Source: Virgibacillus chiguensis (GTDB lineage Bacteria > Bacillota > Bacilli > Bacillales > Amphibacillaceae). Taken from it: 64,000 nucleotides of DNA. The position numbers were made by a program, and so were the translations under genes. Below, in pieces: positions 20,507 through 30,655 of the stretch (positions are counted from its first letter, which is position 1; each line of letters opens with the position of its first letter). The DNA lies in contig NZ_FQXD01000002.1 in NCBI RefSeq assembly GCF_900129865.1, positions 62,001-126,000 on the forward strand, written 5' to 3'. The notes under the pieces were generated by a model. That model was not told where the DNA came from. It did not search any database and saw only the letters and a program-made list of their open reading frames with translations.

Positions 20507-21553
20507 CTAAATTAATTGAGTTATTAACCTACTTACTGCATGCAATGGTGCTTGCTTATTAACCAAATTGGTAGCCATTGCCGCTTTTGGCATTCCATAT
20601 ACAATTGCAGTTTCCTCTGATTCTGCAATAATGTATGTGTGTTTATCATGTTTTTTTAAGCTTTTAATTCCATTTGCCCCGTCATTTCCCATCCCTGTTA
20701 AAATCACTGCCATCTTGTTAACTTCTTTAAGTGGCGCGAGGGATGTAAAAAGCATATCTACAGATGGCCTATGGCCACGTAAAGGTTCTTCATCTGTTAA
20801 ATCGATAAAAACGGAAGAACCCATCTGTTTAACTTTCATATGCCATCCACCTGGCGCGATATATACAACACCCCGTCGTAATCTCTCACCATGTGCCGCT
20901 TCCTTCACCGCTATGTCAGATTTAGAATTCAGTCGCTCAGCTAGCGATTTTGTAAATCCGGCTGGCATATGCTGAACAATTAACACAGCAGCTGCCAAAT
21001 CCTTTGGTAATTGTTCAATAATATGCTGAAGTGCTCTAGGACCACCTGTTGAAGCCCCAATGACTACGATTGTTTGCTTGTAAGGCGCTAACTCATTTAC
21101 AGGATTTTCGATTATATTTTGCCTAATCCTCTCTTCTTGCTGACTTGGCAATTTAACCGAGGCAGCAGTTATCACTTTACGTATGATTTCTTGTTTCATA
21201 GTCTCAATATCAATCGAAATAGCACCAGAAGGCTTAGCAATAAAATCTACCGCTCCGCTTGAAATAGCTTGAATGGTTTTAATCGTTGCATCCTCTGTCA
21301 CACTGGACAACATAACAACAGGTATTGGATTTGTTTGCATAATGTTCTTCAAAGTCGTTATTCCGTCCATTACTGGCATTTGTACGTCTAGCGTAATAAC
21401 ATCAGGTGAAAATTGGTTTATTTTATGTAGTCCATCTTCGCCATTTCGAGCTGTAGCAACAACCTCTATCGCTGGATCACTCGATAGCATATCTGTAAGA
21501 ATTTTACGCATAAAAGCTGAATCATCGATGACAAGGACTCGAATTATATTCAT
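20507..21553 (-). CDS. cheB: Protein-glutamate methylesterase CheB
   Basis: Response-regulator methylesterase that removes receptor methyl groups. The receiver domain has the phospho-acceptor Asp56 (VITLDVQMP) and Lys107 in AKPSG. The catalytic triad of the C-terminal domain is visible: Ser168 in GASTGG, His195 in QHMPAGF and Asp291 in MGNDGANG. At 348 residues it is normal. The ATG has a GGAGAGGT site. Confidence 0.98.
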   Translation of the reverse strand: MNIIRVLVIDDSAFMRKILTDMLSSDPAIEVVATARNGEDGLHKINQFSPDVITLDVQMPVMDGITTLKNIMQTNPIPVVMLSSVTEDATIKTIQAISSGAVDFIAKPSGAISIDIETMKQEIIRKVITAASVKLPSQQEERIRQNIIENPVNELAPYKQTIVVIGASTGGPRALQHIIEQLPKDLAAAVLIVQHMPAGFTKSLAERLNSKSDIAVKEAAHGERLRRGVVYIAPGGWHMKVKQMGSSVFIDLTDEEPLRGHRPSVDMLFTSLAPLKEVNKMAVILTGMGNDGANGIKSLKKHDKHTYIIAESEETAIVYGMPKAAMATNLVNKQAPLHAVSRLITQLI

Positions 21554-21559
21554 AATCGA

Positions 21560-22432
21560 TTACCTCTCCGTCCATAATCGTTTTAATTTTTGTAAGAAAC
21601 TAGAACTCTTTCCTTTTTCCGCTTTATATTCATCTACTTCATTCAAGTAAGTTCGTACTAATTTCTTGGTTGCTTTACTAATTGCTGACTTTTCTTGAAA
21701 AATAATAAACGGTGTTTGGTGAATAACAGCGGCTCTGACAGTTTGATCTTCAGGTAAAGAGCCTAATATATGAATATTTATTTGTAAGAATTGTTGTATG
21801 ACCTTTTGAAAACGAACAAGCATATTATGGCCTTGCATATTGGATTGCGCACGATTCATAATGGCTCGAATAGGCAACATATTGTTGTGACTTGCGATAT
21901 GCTTAATCATGCTATACCCATCTGTTATAGCCGTGGGTTCAGGAGTAGTCACAAGAAGGCATTCTTCTGCAGCTAAAATGAATGATAAGCTGTCATTGGT
22001 GATTCCTGCCCCCATATCAAAAAATATATAATCATAATGCATAAGCAAAGATTGATATTGCTGAAAGAAAAACTCCTTCGTCTTCGTATCCATCGCATAA
22101 ATATCTGAAAACCCTGATCCTGCAGCAATATAATGTAAGTTTTCTGGACCTTGTTCAATAATGGACTGAATAGGAAGTCTACGCTGAAACATATCAACAA
22201 TTGTTCTTTCAATCTGTCTACCAAGCAAGATATCAATGTTTCCCATACCTATATCCATATCCATGATTAGAATCTTTTTTCCATGTCGCAGTAAGCTTAA
22301 AGCAAAATTTAAAGTGATATTAGACTTTCCTACTCCTCCCTTACCACTAATAACCGCAATTGTTTTCGCTTGTTTACTCTCTCGCATCGTTTCCAATCTG
22401 TTTCTAAGTCCTGTTGCTTGATCAATTTTCAT
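21560..22432 (-). CDS. flhG: Flagellar number regulator FlhG (YlxH/MinD-like ATPase)
   Basis: MinD/ParA-type ATPase that works with FlhF to set flagellar number and position. The deviant Walker A SGKGGVGKSN is at about 29-38, Walker A' and switch regions follow (DMDIGMGNID), and an amphipathic C-terminal tail is present. A TTG two codons upstream extends the frame, but the ATG at 22430-22432 has GGAG 7 bases before it and overlaps the flhF stop, giving 290 residues and coupled translation. Confidence 0.96.
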   Translation of the reverse strand: MKIDQATGLRNRLETMRESKQAKTIAVISGKGGVGKSNITLNFALSLLRHGKKILIMDMDIGMGNIDILLGRQIERTIVDMFQRRLPIQSIIEQGPENLHYIAAGSGFSDIYAMDTKTKEFFFQQYQSLLMHYDYIFFDMGAGITNDSLSFILAAEECLLVTTPEPTAITDGYSMIKHIASHNNMLPIRAIMNRAQSNMQGHNMLVRFQKVIQQFLQINIHILGSLPEDQTVRAAVIHQTPFIIFQEKSAISKATKKLVRTYLNEVDEYKAEKGKSSSFLQKLKRLWTER

Positions 22433-23540
22433 AAGCAAGCTCCATTATGCTAGATGACAAAAACTCAGGTGTTGGGTGTACTAAGTCATCAGGAACATCT
22501 TGCCCATTTGTTATATAACCGACGCCAATTGATTTTTTAAAGATTATATTTAACATGCCACCAACTTGTCTTGTTTCATCTAATTTTGTAAAAATCACTT
22601 GAGAAATAGGTAAGGGCTCAAATTGATCATAAATGTTCAATAAGTCTTGAGATTTAGCTGTTAACGATAAAACTAAAAACATAGTAGCCTCTTTATTTAT
22701 CAATACATCCTCTTGAAGTTGTTTAATATAAGCATCTTCTCGAAAATTTCTTCCTGCTGTATCGATAAATATAATGTCATATGTTGATAATTTGTGAATG
22801 GCTTTTACCATATCATCGTTCGAATAAACAACTTCAATAGGAACGGATAAAATATCAGCATATGTTTTTAATTGTTCAACAGCTGCAATTCGATACGTAT
22901 CTGCCGTTATAAAGGCAACATTTTTCCCATCTTTTAATTTGCTTTCAGCTGCCAGTTTAGCAATTGTAGTAGTTTTTCCCACTCCCGTCGGTCCAACAAA
23001 ATAGACAAGCTTTTGATTATAGGTTAAACCTTGAAATGGAACTGCTTGCAGTCGTTCCATTATTTCCTCTTCCACCTTTTTTACTATTTCTTGATAGGTG
23101 GGCTGTGACTTAGCGCTATATTTTTCCATTACTGATTCTATTAAACTTTTAGCAAGTGGTTGGTTTACTTCTTGCTCTAATAAATAATGATAAGCAGATT
23201 GATAATCAAAAGGATAAGTCAATGTATGAATAGCGGATTGGTGCAATAACTTTTTAACTTGCCTTAGTTCCTGTAGTTCAGGAGAAACAATATTTGTATT
23301 TGTATTATCCTTTCTTTCTTTTATCCTCATTTCTTGCTTCTGTGATACCTGTTTTTTAGGCGCTATTGGCTGTGGGTCTTTAACAGCTACCACTTCTATT
23401 TGTGGTTTTTTAAACAAGCCTAAAAATTTGCGCTTATTCACTTGCCTCGATTGAAGGATAACAGCTTCTGCTCCCAGTTCTTTTCGTATTTGTTTCATGG
23501 CCTCAGGCATTGATCCTGCCGTATATTTTTTTACTTTCAC
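22422..23540 (-). CDS. flhF: Flagellar SRP-type GTPase FlhF
   Basis: Third SRP-family GTPase after Ffh and FtsY; it positions the flagellar basal body. It has a variable basic N-terminal B domain (1-100), an N domain (about 100-175) and a G domain with [14 protein letters not shown] from about 183. DTAGRNF and TKLDE follow. The 372 residues are typical. It overlaps flhA by 4 bp upstream and flhG by 11 bp downstream. Confidence 0.97.
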   Translation of the reverse strand: MKVKKYTAGSMPEAMKQIRKELGAEAVILQSRQVNKRKFLGLFKKPQIEVVAVKDPQPIAPKKQVSQKQEMRIKERKDNTNTNIVSPELQELRQVKKLLHQSAIHTLTYPFDYQSAYHYLLEQEVNQPLAKSLIESVMEKYSAKSQPTYQEIVKKVEEEIMERLQAVPFQGLTYNQKLVYFVGPTGVGKTTTIAKLAAESKLKDGKNVAFITADTYRIAAVEQLKTYADILSVPIEVVYSNDDMVKAIHKLSTYDIIFIDTAGRNFREDAYIKQLQEDVLINKEATMFLVLSLTAKSQDLLNIYDQFEPLPISQVIFTKLDETRQVGGMLNIIFKKSIGVGYITNGQDVPDDLVHPTPEFLSSSIMELAYEN

Positions 23541-25570
23541 GCTATATTCACCACCCCAACACTTTGTACTTGTACGTCTGGCTCTAACTCGTTATAAGAT
23601 AAGACAGCAACTTGTGGTAAAAAACGATCCAATAATTGTTTTACATACATCCTTACAGCCGGTGAGCATAGTAATATCGCTGTTTCTTCTTGAAGTGTTA
23701 ACTTTTCCACTTCTTCTTTCATATGCTCTAGTAATTGTTGCTGCATTTCAGGATCCATTGATAAGAAGCTTCCATGCTCCGTTTGTTGAATGCTTTTGGC
23801 GATTGCCTGTTCTGCTCTAGCTGAGAGTGTCACAACTTTCAATGAACGATCTTTATCTGTATATTGCTTTGTAATCTGGCTGGATAGTGCTTGACGAACG
23901 TACTCCGTTAGCAAATCCGTATCGTTGGTTAATTTTCCAAAATCTGCTAATGTTTCAAATATGATTGGCAAATTACGAATAGATACCTTTTCCCTCAATA
24001 ATTTAGCTAGCACTTTTTGTATATCCCCCACAGATAGTGGCTCGGGAGTGACTTCTTCAACTAATGTAGGGTAACTTTCTTTGAGATGATCAACTAATTG
24101 TTTTGTTTCTTCTCTGCCTAGCAGCATATGTGCATGACGTTTAATTACTTCTGTTAAATGAGTGGATACAACAGAAGGGGGATCCACTACTGTATATCCA
24201 GAAAGTTCTGCTTCATCTTTCCATTCCTCACTAACCCATTTTGCTGGTAATCCGAAAGCTGGTTCTGTCGTTTCCACACCTTCAATATCATCTTCATCCA
24301 TATCTGGTGCCATTGCCAAGTAATGATCGAGTAATAACTCTCCAGAGGCAACCTCTTCACCTTTTATTTTTAAACGGTACTCATTAGGCTGTAGCTGTAT
24401 GTTGTCACGAATGCGAACAACTGGAATAACAATACCGAGTTCAACTGCCAGTTGCCTACGAATCATAACAATCCGATCTAGTAAATCCCCCCCCTGATTC
24501 GTATCAGCTATAGGAATAAGCGAATAGCCAAACTCAAATTCTATTGGATCCATATTAATTAATTGCACAACATTTTCAGGAGCTTTCATTACGTCACTCT
24601 CTGTTTCATCAACCTCTTCATCGCTAGGTTCTATGATATCTTCAGTTTGTTTAAGTAATAGATAACCACTTAATGCTAATAATGCCGCCAAAATTGTCGT
24701 CAAGAAAAAATTTATCGGTGTGAAACCAAGTAAAAACACAGTACCACTCGCAATAAATAATAGCTTTGGATATTGCAATAATTGACCGGATACATCTGTA
24801 CCCAAATTTCCATTCCCTGCTGTTCTGGTTACAACAATTCCAGTAGCTGTAGAAATAAGCAAAGCTGGAATTTGGCTGACTAACCCATCTCCTACTGTTA
24901 AGCGCATAAATGTATTAATCGCTTCTTGAAAAGACAGATCCATTTGTACCATGCCAATAATTAAACCAAAAATAATATTGATTAAAACGATAATAATACC
25001 TGCAATGGCATCACCTTTAACAAATTTACTTGCACCATCCATGGAGCCGTGAAAATCCGCTTCTTTTTCAATTTTTTCTCGCCGCTCTTTTGCCTGTTGT
25101 TCTGAAATTAAGCCAGCATTTAAATCAGCATCTATACTCATCTGTTTTCCAGGCATCGCATCTAATGTAAAGCGCGCAGCTACTTCCGATACACGTTCAG
25201 ACCCTTTCGTAATAACGAGAAATTGAATGATAACTAAAATGACAAAGACGACAAATCCAACTAACGGATTCCCCCCAATAACAAATGATCCGAATGTGGC
25301 TACAACACCACCTGCATCCGCTTCGGATAATATGGATCTAGTTGTTGAAACGTTTAATCCAAGACGAAATAGCGTCAATAGTAATAACAGAGTTGGAAAC
25401 ACGGAAAATTGCAACGCTTCCTGCGTATTCATAGATACTAAAATAACAATTAACGCTAGGGAGATATTACAAAGTATCAAAATACTTAACAACCATCCTG
25501 GTAGTGGTACAATGAGCATAATAATGATTAAAATAACGCCTAAAAGAACAGATAGATCTCTTGCTTTCAT
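23537..25570 (-). CDS. flhA: Flagellar export gate protein FlhA
   Basis: Forms the cytoplasmic nonameric ring and the proton-linked part of the flagellar type III export gate. The N-terminal half (1 to about 310) has about eight membrane segments and the conserved FHIPEP-family loop (RFTLDAMPGKQMSIDADLNAG split between about 150 and 170). The C-terminal cytoplasmic half binds chaperones and FlhB. The 677 residues are full length. It follows flhB by 19 bp and overlaps flhF by 4 bp. Confidence 0.98.
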   Translation of the reverse strand: MKARDLSVLLGVILIIIMLIVPLPGWLLSILILCNISLALIVILVSMNTQEALQFSVFPTLLLLLTLFRLGLNVSTTRSILSEADAGGVVATFGSFVIGGNPLVGFVVFVILVIIQFLVITKGSERVSEVAARFTLDAMPGKQMSIDADLNAGLISEQQAKERREKIEKEADFHGSMDGASKFVKGDAIAGIIIVLINIIFGLIIGMVQMDLSFQEAINTFMRLTVGDGLVSQIPALLISTATGIVVTRTAGNGNLGTDVSGQLLQYPKLLFIASGTVFLLGFTPINFFLTTILAALLALSGYLLLKQTEDIIEPSDEEVDETESDVMKAPENVVQLINMDPIEFEFGYSLIPIADTNQGGDLLDRIVMIRRQLAVELGIVIPVVRIRDNIQLQPNEYRLKIKGEEVASGELLLDHYLAMAPDMDEDDIEGVETTEPAFGLPAKWVSEEWKDEAELSGYTVVDPPSVVSTHLTEVIKRHAHMLLGREETKQLVDHLKESYPTLVEEVTPEPLSVGDIQKVLAKLLREKVSIRNLPIIFETLADFGKLTNDTDLLTEYVRQALSSQITKQYTDKDRSLKVVTLSARAEQAIAKSIQQTEHGSFLSMDPEMQQQLLEHMKEEVEKLTLQEETAILLCSPAVRMYVKQLLDRFLPQVAVLSYNELEPDVQVQSVGVVNIA

Positions 25571-25589
25571 GGGGGACTCTCCTTATTGC

Positions 25590-26669
25590 TTAAACTTTTC
25601 TCTCTAATTTATATACGTACGCCAATATTTCTGCAACCGCCTGAAAAAACGATTCTGGTATAACGTCGCCGATATCTACAACACGATATAATGAACGAGC
25701 AAGCGGCTTATTTTCAACAGTCATCACGCTATTTTCCTTAGCTACCTGTTTAATTCTTAGCGCTACCTCATCCACACCCTTAGCCAATATGTACGGGGCA
25801 GCAGCTTTTCCTTCATCGTATTTAATCGCAATGGCTACATGCGTTGGATTTGTAATAATGACATCTGCATTTGGAACTTCACTCATCATTCTTCTTGTAG
25901 CCATTTGCCTTTGACGCTCTTTTATTTTTGATTTAATAAGTGGGTCGCCTTCCACGTTTTTAAATTCATCTTTTACATCTTGTTTTGACATTTTCATATT
26001 TTTTTCATAATCATAGCGTTGATATGCATAATCGAATACAGCTAAAAACACGAGAACAATAACAGCGATAATTCCCATAACGATCGTGACTTGCCCAAAG
26101 AATCCAAGTGCTGTATCCGCATTTTTAAACGCCATCATCATCATTTCATCTTTATAAATCCAAATCACAGTAAAAGTTACTGTACCAATACTAACAATTT
26201 TTAATAGTGATTTAAGTAATTCCACAATCGCTCGTAAAGAAAAAATTCGCTTTGCCCCTTGAATAGGGTCAATCTTTTTTAAATCAAACTTCAGTGGCTC
26301 TGTTGTAAATAGAAAGCCAATTTGCAAAAAATTTGCAGCCAGTGCGCCGATAATTACAATGATCATAATCGGCGCTAACATCTTTGCTACTTCCAGTGTA
26401 GCTCCATTGAAAACTTGTGCCACAGTAGTTTCCGTTACTTGCCAATGAATAAACTCCGTAAATGTATGCTCATATAAAGATGTCATTTGATTTTTCATGG
26501 AACTTCCAAAGACATAAAGAACGATGAGCGCAAATAACAGCAATATAGCTGTATTAACATCTTGACTCTTAGCAACTTTTCCTTTTTTTCTTTCATCTTG
26601 ACGTTTTTTCGGGGTAGCTTTTTCCGTCTTTTCACCAGCAAAATATTGTAAGTCCAGCTTTAATGACAA
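25590..26669 (-). CDS. flhB: Flagellar export switch protein FlhB
   Basis: Export-gate component that switches substrate specificity from hook to filament after self-cleavage. Four membrane segments lie within about 40-215. The autocleavage site NPTH is at about 274-277, followed by the C-terminal fragment. The frame extends upstream, but family alignment (MxLxLDLQYFAGEKTEKATP) and a GGGGGTGG ribosome binding site place the start at TTG 26667-26669, one base after the fliR stop; this gives 359 residues. A small FlhB C-terminal homologue, YlqH, is encoded at 53440-53703. Confidence 0.96.
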   Translation of the reverse strand: MSLKLDLQYFAGEKTEKATPKKRQDERKKGKVAKSQDVNTAILLLFALIVLYVFGSSMKNQMTSLYEHTFTEFIHWQVTETTVAQVFNGATLEVAKMLAPIMIIVIIGALAANFLQIGFLFTTEPLKFDLKKIDPIQGAKRIFSLRAIVELLKSLLKIVSIGTVTFTVIWIYKDEMMMMAFKNADTALGFFGQVTIVMGIIAVIVLVFLAVFDYAYQRYDYEKNMKMSKQDVKDEFKNVEGDPLIKSKIKERQRQMATRRMMSEVPNADVIITNPTHVAIAIKYDEGKAAAPYILAKGVDEVALRIKQVAKENSVMTVENKPLARSLYRVVDIGDVIPESFFQAVAEILAYVYKLERKV

Positions 26670-26670
26670 C

Positions 26671-27450
26671 TTATCCACCCCCGAATAAATGTAGCAAACT
26701 GCGTATCGTAGCAAATAAAATTTCAAAAAGATCTTTTGCTAACACGACATATAAACTCATAAAAACTAATAATACGATAAAACTAACTAGTATTTTTAAT
26801 GGTAAGCCAACAACAAACACATTTAATTGCGGAACGGTTCGAGCAATAATTCCTAACGCTACATCTACTAGGAAAAGACAGCCTACGATTGGAATCGCAA
26901 TTTGAAAAGCAATGAGAAACATAGCGTTAAAACTTTCGATAACATAGTGAACAATGGATTCATTTTGAAATGGGACATATTGTTCTAATGGGATAAATTG
27001 ATAGCTATTTACCATTCCATCTATTAAGATATGGTGTCCATTTACCGATAGTAGAAATAGTAAAGCAAAAATATAAAAATATTGACCAGTTAGCGGGCTT
27101 TGTGCTCCCGTTTGTGGATCAATAACATTGGCAATGGCAAACCCCATTTGAAAATCAATAAAACCACCAGCAATTTGCACTGCTGACAAAATGATATATG
27201 CGATCAAACCTATAAACAAACCAACTACAGCTTCCTTTAAGAGAAGTAAAAAATAATGGCCATCTATTGCTATCGCAGGAGCATCAACCGCGTAAAACAT
27301 TAAGAAGGCAAGAAAAAAGCTTAATCCTAATTTAAACGGTCTTGGAATTGTTCGATAAGAAAATAATGGCATCGTAGCAAAAAACGCCACTACACGTACT
27401 AAAATTAGTAAAAATACAGGTAAACGATTTATATCAATAACATCTAACAT
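26671..27450 (-). CDS. fliR: Flagellar export apparatus protein FliR
   Basis: Membrane component of the FliPQR export core. The 259 residues contain about six hydrophobic helices, with conserved RVVAFFATMPLFS near the start and QIAGGFIDFQMGFAIANVIDP near 90-110 (interrupted here for brevity). The ATG is 3 bp downstream of fliQ, and flhB follows at once. Confidence 0.97.
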   Translation of the reverse strand: MLDVIDINRLPVFLLILVRVVAFFATMPLFSYRTIPRPFKLGLSFFLAFLMFYAVDAPAIAIDGHYFLLLLKEAVVGLFIGLIAYIILSAVQIAGGFIDFQMGFAIANVIDPQTGAQSPLTGQYFYIFALLFLLSVNGHHILIDGMVNSYQFIPLEQYVPFQNESIVHYVIESFNAMFLIAFQIAIPIVGCLFLVDVALGIIARTVPQLNVFVVGLPLKILVSFIVLLVFMSLYVVLAKDLFEILFATIRSLLHLFGGG

Positions 27451-27453
27451 TTT

Positions 27454-27723
27454 TTATCCTACAAACTGATTCATATTTTGAAATAGATTCGAAGTGAACT
27501 CAATCATTTGTGTTAACATCCAAGGCCCAAAGAAAACTAATCCTACCAATACAGCAACAATCTTAGGAATAAATGCTAACGTTTGCTCCTGTATTTGTGT
27601 TGTTGCTTGAAAAATACTGACAAGCAGTCCAACAACTAGCGCAAGTAGAAGTAGTGGGCCAGTTACTAGTAAGATGGTAAACACGCCTTTTTCTGCTAGC
27701 GTTAAAACGAATTCACTGCTCAT
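27454..27723 (-). CDS. fliQ: Flagellar export apparatus protein FliQ
   Basis: Small integral membrane subunit of the export gate. The 89 residues contain two long hydrophobic helices (about 15-38 and 52-75), with the conserved QIQEQTLAFIPKI between them. Its size and position between fliP and fliR are canonical. Confidence 0.97.
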   Translation of the reverse strand: MSSEFVLTLAEKGVFTILLVTGPLLLLALVVGLLVSIFQATTQIQEQTLAFIPKIVAVLVGLVFFGPWMLTQMIEFTSNLFQNMNQFVG

Positions 27724-27781
27724 TTTTTATGCCCCCTATCTGGTAAGGAATACAGGACGGCTAACGCCCTGCATCTCCTAT

Positions 27782-28447
27782 CTAAAAGCTGTCCAGTAAT
27801 GAATGCGTAATTAAGTACCAACCGTCTACCAGCACAAATAGTAATATTTTAAATGGCAATGAAATCATAACGGGAGGAAGCATCATCATCCCCATGGACA
27901 TCAATACACTGGCAACAGCCATATCTATAATAAGAAAGGGAACAAAAATCATAAACCCCATTTGAAAAGCTGTTTTTAATTCGCTTATAGCAAATGCGGG
28001 AACTAAGGTTGTTAACGGTATTTCCTCAACAGCATTTGGGCGCTCTAGTTCAGCGTAATTCATAAATAAGGCTAAATCTTTTTGCCGCGTATGTTCAGCC
28101 ATAAATTGCTTAATTGGTGTACTTGCTTCATCGTATGCTTCATCTAATGTGATTTCCTCATCGAACAATGGCTGTAATGCATTATCATATACCTCATTAA
28201 ATACAGGTGCCATAATGAAAAAAGTAAGAAACAGTGCAAGACCAATGAGTACTTGATTTGGTGGCATTTGCTGTGTTGCTAATGATGTTCGAACAAACGA
28301 CAGTACAATAACAATTCTTGTAAAACTCGTCATTAAAATTAAAATACTTGGCGCCAATGTTAGAACTGTTAATAATAAAACTAACTTTATGGAAGTGGAC
28401 ACATTTTCAGGATCAGAACTCGAGAACATATCAATAAATTCATTCAT
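27782..28447 (-). CDS. fliP: Flagellar export apparatus protein FliP
   Basis: Core pore subunit of the flagellar export gate. It has hydrophobic helices near 20-50, 60-80, 155-180 and 190-215, with the family motifs SFTRIVIVLSFVR and FMIFVPFLIIDMAVAS. The longest frame begins seven codons upstream at TTG, but that overlaps the ribosome binding site. The ATG at 28445-28447 fits AAGGAAG and gives 221 residues, the usual length. It overlaps fliO by 8 bp. Confidence 0.97.
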   Translation of the reverse strand: MNEFIDMFSSSDPENVSTSIKLVLLLTVLTLAPSILILMTSFTRIVIVLSFVRTSLATQQMPPNQVLIGLALFLTFFIMAPVFNEVYDNALQPLFDEEITLDEAYDEASTPIKQFMAEHTRQKDLALFMNYAELERPNAVEEIPLTTLVPAFAISELKTAFQMGFMIFVPFLIIDMAVASVLMSMGMMMLPPVMISLPFKILLFVLVDGWYLITHSLLDSF

Positions 28448-29105
28448 TACGATCTTCCTTCTGTGCAAACTGCTGTATTAATTGGTTGCGATTTTGCTTT
28501 AACTTGTCCAATTCCCTTGTAAATTGCCGTTTGAAATTCGTTTGGTCATTTATTTTCATATTTTTTGATCCATGATTAAATTTTTGCAAAAACTTTGGAA
28601 GAGTAGCTGTTTCATAAGCTACACCCTCCTTTCGTAAATCATCAATAACAGACTCATCCGTTATTTCCTGAAGCAATTCAACATTATCGCCTACACCGAT
28701 TAAATAATACTTTTTCCCTAAGCGAACGATTTGCAATGATTTATTCTGCCCTACAGATATACCTGCAATGTTCTCTAATGCTTTCGCCTGGTTAAATAAC
28801 GCATTTTTTCGTTTCAGAAACAGAAGCAGGAGATAAATTAAACCGAGAACAAGCAATAAAGCAATGATTAACTTCACAAAGCTTAGCCATAGTGGGTCTG
28901 CATCTGTGTCTTTATCCAACAATGCCGTCTTATCTTCATTATTTTCCTTCTCTGCTCCATTTGTTTCTGTTGATTCACAGTCTGCTTCGTCGTTGATACA
29001 ATCATTAACAGATTTAGGAGCAGCTGCTACATCTAATTCTGTTACAATCAGAAATAGAAACAGGCTCAACAAACTAAATATAACCGTTAATTTCTTCACA
29101 CACAT
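28440..29105 (-). CDS. fliO: Flagellar biosynthesis protein FliO/FliZ
   Basis: Bitopic protein that helps assemble FliP into the export gate (called FliZ in B. subtilis). An N-terminal hydrophobic signal or anchor covers about 5-25. An acidic, low-complexity segment with three cysteines follows, then a second membrane helix near 75-96, and a FliO cytoplasmic domain with SVGQNKSLQIVRLGKKYYLIG. The 221 residues match the Gram-positive form. It starts 10 bp after cheY. Confidence 0.93.
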   Translation of the reverse strand: MCVKKLTVIFSLLSLFLFLIVTELDVAAAPKSVNDCINDEADCESTETNGAEKENNEDKTALLDKDTDADPLWLSFVKLIIALLLVLGLIYLLLLFLKRKNALFNQAKALENIAGISVGQNKSLQIVRLGKKYYLIGVGDNVELLQEITDESVIDDLRKEGVAYETATLPKFLQKFNHGSKNMKINDQTNFKRQFTRELDKLKQNRNQLIQQFAQKEDRNE

Positions 29106-29115
29106 TCACTCACTT

Positions 29116-29478
29116 TTAGCTTAAAGCTTTCTGAATTGCTTCAATAACGCGATCCGCTTGGAACGGTTTTACAATAAAATCCTTTGCTCCTGCTTGAATA
29201 GCATCAATCACCATTGCTTGTTGCCCCATTGCAGAACACATGATGATTTTTGCTTGTGCATCAGCAGCTAATATTTCTTTTAATGCTGTAACTCCATCTT
29301 TTTCTGGCATTGTAATATCCATCGTTACTAAATCTGGATTTAATTCATTATATTTTTCAACAGCTTGTACACCATCTTGTGCTTCGCCAACAACTTCAAA
29401 CCCATTTTTAGTTAGAATATCCTTAATCATCATTCGCATAAATGCTGCGTCATCTACTATCAAAATACGATTGCCCAT
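29116..29478 (-). CDS. cheY: Chemotaxis response regulator CheY
   Basis: Single receiver domain of 120 residues that, when phosphorylated by CheA, binds the flagellar switch. Key residues are present: Asp9 and Asp10, the phospho-acceptor Asp54 (VTMDITMPEKDG), Thr/Ser near 82, and Lys104 in VKPFQ. It lies inside the flagellar operon between fliY and fliO, the standard Bacillus placement. Confidence 0.98.
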   Translation of the reverse strand: MGNRILIVDDAAFMRMMIKDILTKNGFEVVGEAQDGVQAVEKYNELNPDLVTMDITMPEKDGVTALKEILAADAQAKIIMCSAMGQQAMVIDAIQAGAKDFIVKPFQADRVIEAIQKALS

Positions 29479-29509
29479 ACAGCAAAACCTCCCACTATAT
29501 TTGTTCGAT

Positions 29510-30655
29510 TTATTTTAGTTTGTTTAAACGATCGGATTGGCTTAGAATGTCCGTTACGCGAACGCCAAAATTTTCATCAATGACAACTACTTCTCCCGTT
29601 GCAATCCGTTTTTCATTTACTAGAATATCTACCGGTTCACCTGCTAATTTATCTAACTCTACAATAGAACCTTGTGATAAATCTAAGATATCCTTAATCG
29701 TGCGCTTCGTTCTACCAAGTTCCACCGTTACTTTTAAAGGAACATCCAACAGCATATCTAAATTACGTTGTTCAGTTTGGTTTAAAGTCACGGGCTCAAA
29801 TGATGAAAATTCTGCTTGTTGCACATTAGATTGCTCTGTTGCTAGGTGATGATGCCCTATAAATTGTTTTGTATCCTTAGCATAAGAGTGGTTCTTTTCG
29901 GGTTCTGAGTAATTCTCATTATATTCTTTATGGCTCGTTGGTTGCTCTTCTATAACGGTTGATGCTATTTCTTCTTCGCTCGATTCGCTAGAAACTAATT
30001 GGTTTACTAATTCTTTCCCAAATTGAATTGGCATTAATTGAAAGAGTGTCGAATCAATGAGATCACCAACTTTTAATTGGAAAGTTACTTTAACAAAAGG
30101 ATCGTCTCCTAAAGTCTTTTCAGATTCTTTTTCTGGATCTTCTAAATGGATCGTCGGTGGCGAGATGTCTACACGTTTATTGAATACTGTAGACATGCTT
30201 GTAGCAGCAGCACCCATCATCTGATTCATTGCTTCCTGCACAGCACTTAAATGAATTTCATTTAATTCTTCTGATGGGTTTCTGCCATCTCCTCCTAGCA
30301 TAATATCGGATATAATAGCTGCATCTTCTGCTTTTATAACAAATACATTCTTCCCGGAAAAACCTTCTAAATAGTTTACTTGGACACTTACTGGTTCAAA
30401 GGTAAAATTTTTCAACTCCTCCTGAGCTATGACAGAAACTTCAGGTGTCGTAATTTCAACTTTTTCGTTTAATAATGTAGATAAAGTTGTAGCAGAGCTA
30501 CCAAAGGATATGTTGCCAATCTCTCCTAATGTATCAATTTCCATTGTAGATAAGAAATCATTCGTAATGGAGCTAGAGTTATCATCATCCTCTGTAGAAC
30601 TTACATCTAATAGTGCATCAATTTCATCTTGAGATAGCTTACCGTCATTCCCCAT
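29510..30655 (-). CDS. fliY: Flagellar switch protein and CheY-P phosphatase FliY
   Basis: C-ring component of Gram-positive bacteria that also hydrolyses CheY-P. It has an N-terminal CheY-binding peptide (LSQDEIDALL), two CheC-type motifs (LGEIGNISFGSSATT near 43-57 and AMNQMMGAAATSMS near 145-158; the second lacks the canonical Glu), a low-complexity linker, and a C-terminal SpoA/FliN domain. Two start codons compete; the ATG at 30653-30655 is correctly spaced from the AAAGGGGGG in the end of fliM, giving 381 residues. Confidence 0.96.
   Translation of the reverse strand: MGNDGKLSQDEIDALLDVSSTEDDDNSSSITNDFLSTMEIDTLGEIGNISFGSSATTLSTLLNEKVEITTPEVSVIAQEELKNFTFEPVSVQVNYLEGFSGKNVFVIKAEDAAIISDIMLGGDGRNPSEELNEIHLSAVQEAMNQMMGAAATSMSTVFNKRVDISPPTIHLEDPEKESEKTLGDDPFVKVTFQLKVGDLIDSTLFQLMPIQFGKELVNQLVSSESSEEEIASTVIEEQPTSHKEYNENYSEPEKNHSYAKDTKQFIGHHHLATEQSNVQQAEFSSFEPVTLNQTEQRNLDMLLDVPLKVTVELGRTKRTIKDILDLSQGSIVELDKLAGEPVDILVNEKRIATGEVVVIDENFGVRVTDILSQSDRLNKLK

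Noticed and set aside
26671-26726. Longer FlhB with 19 extra N-terminal residues
   Set aside because: The extension lies within fliR in another frame and does not align with the family; the TTG start fits better.
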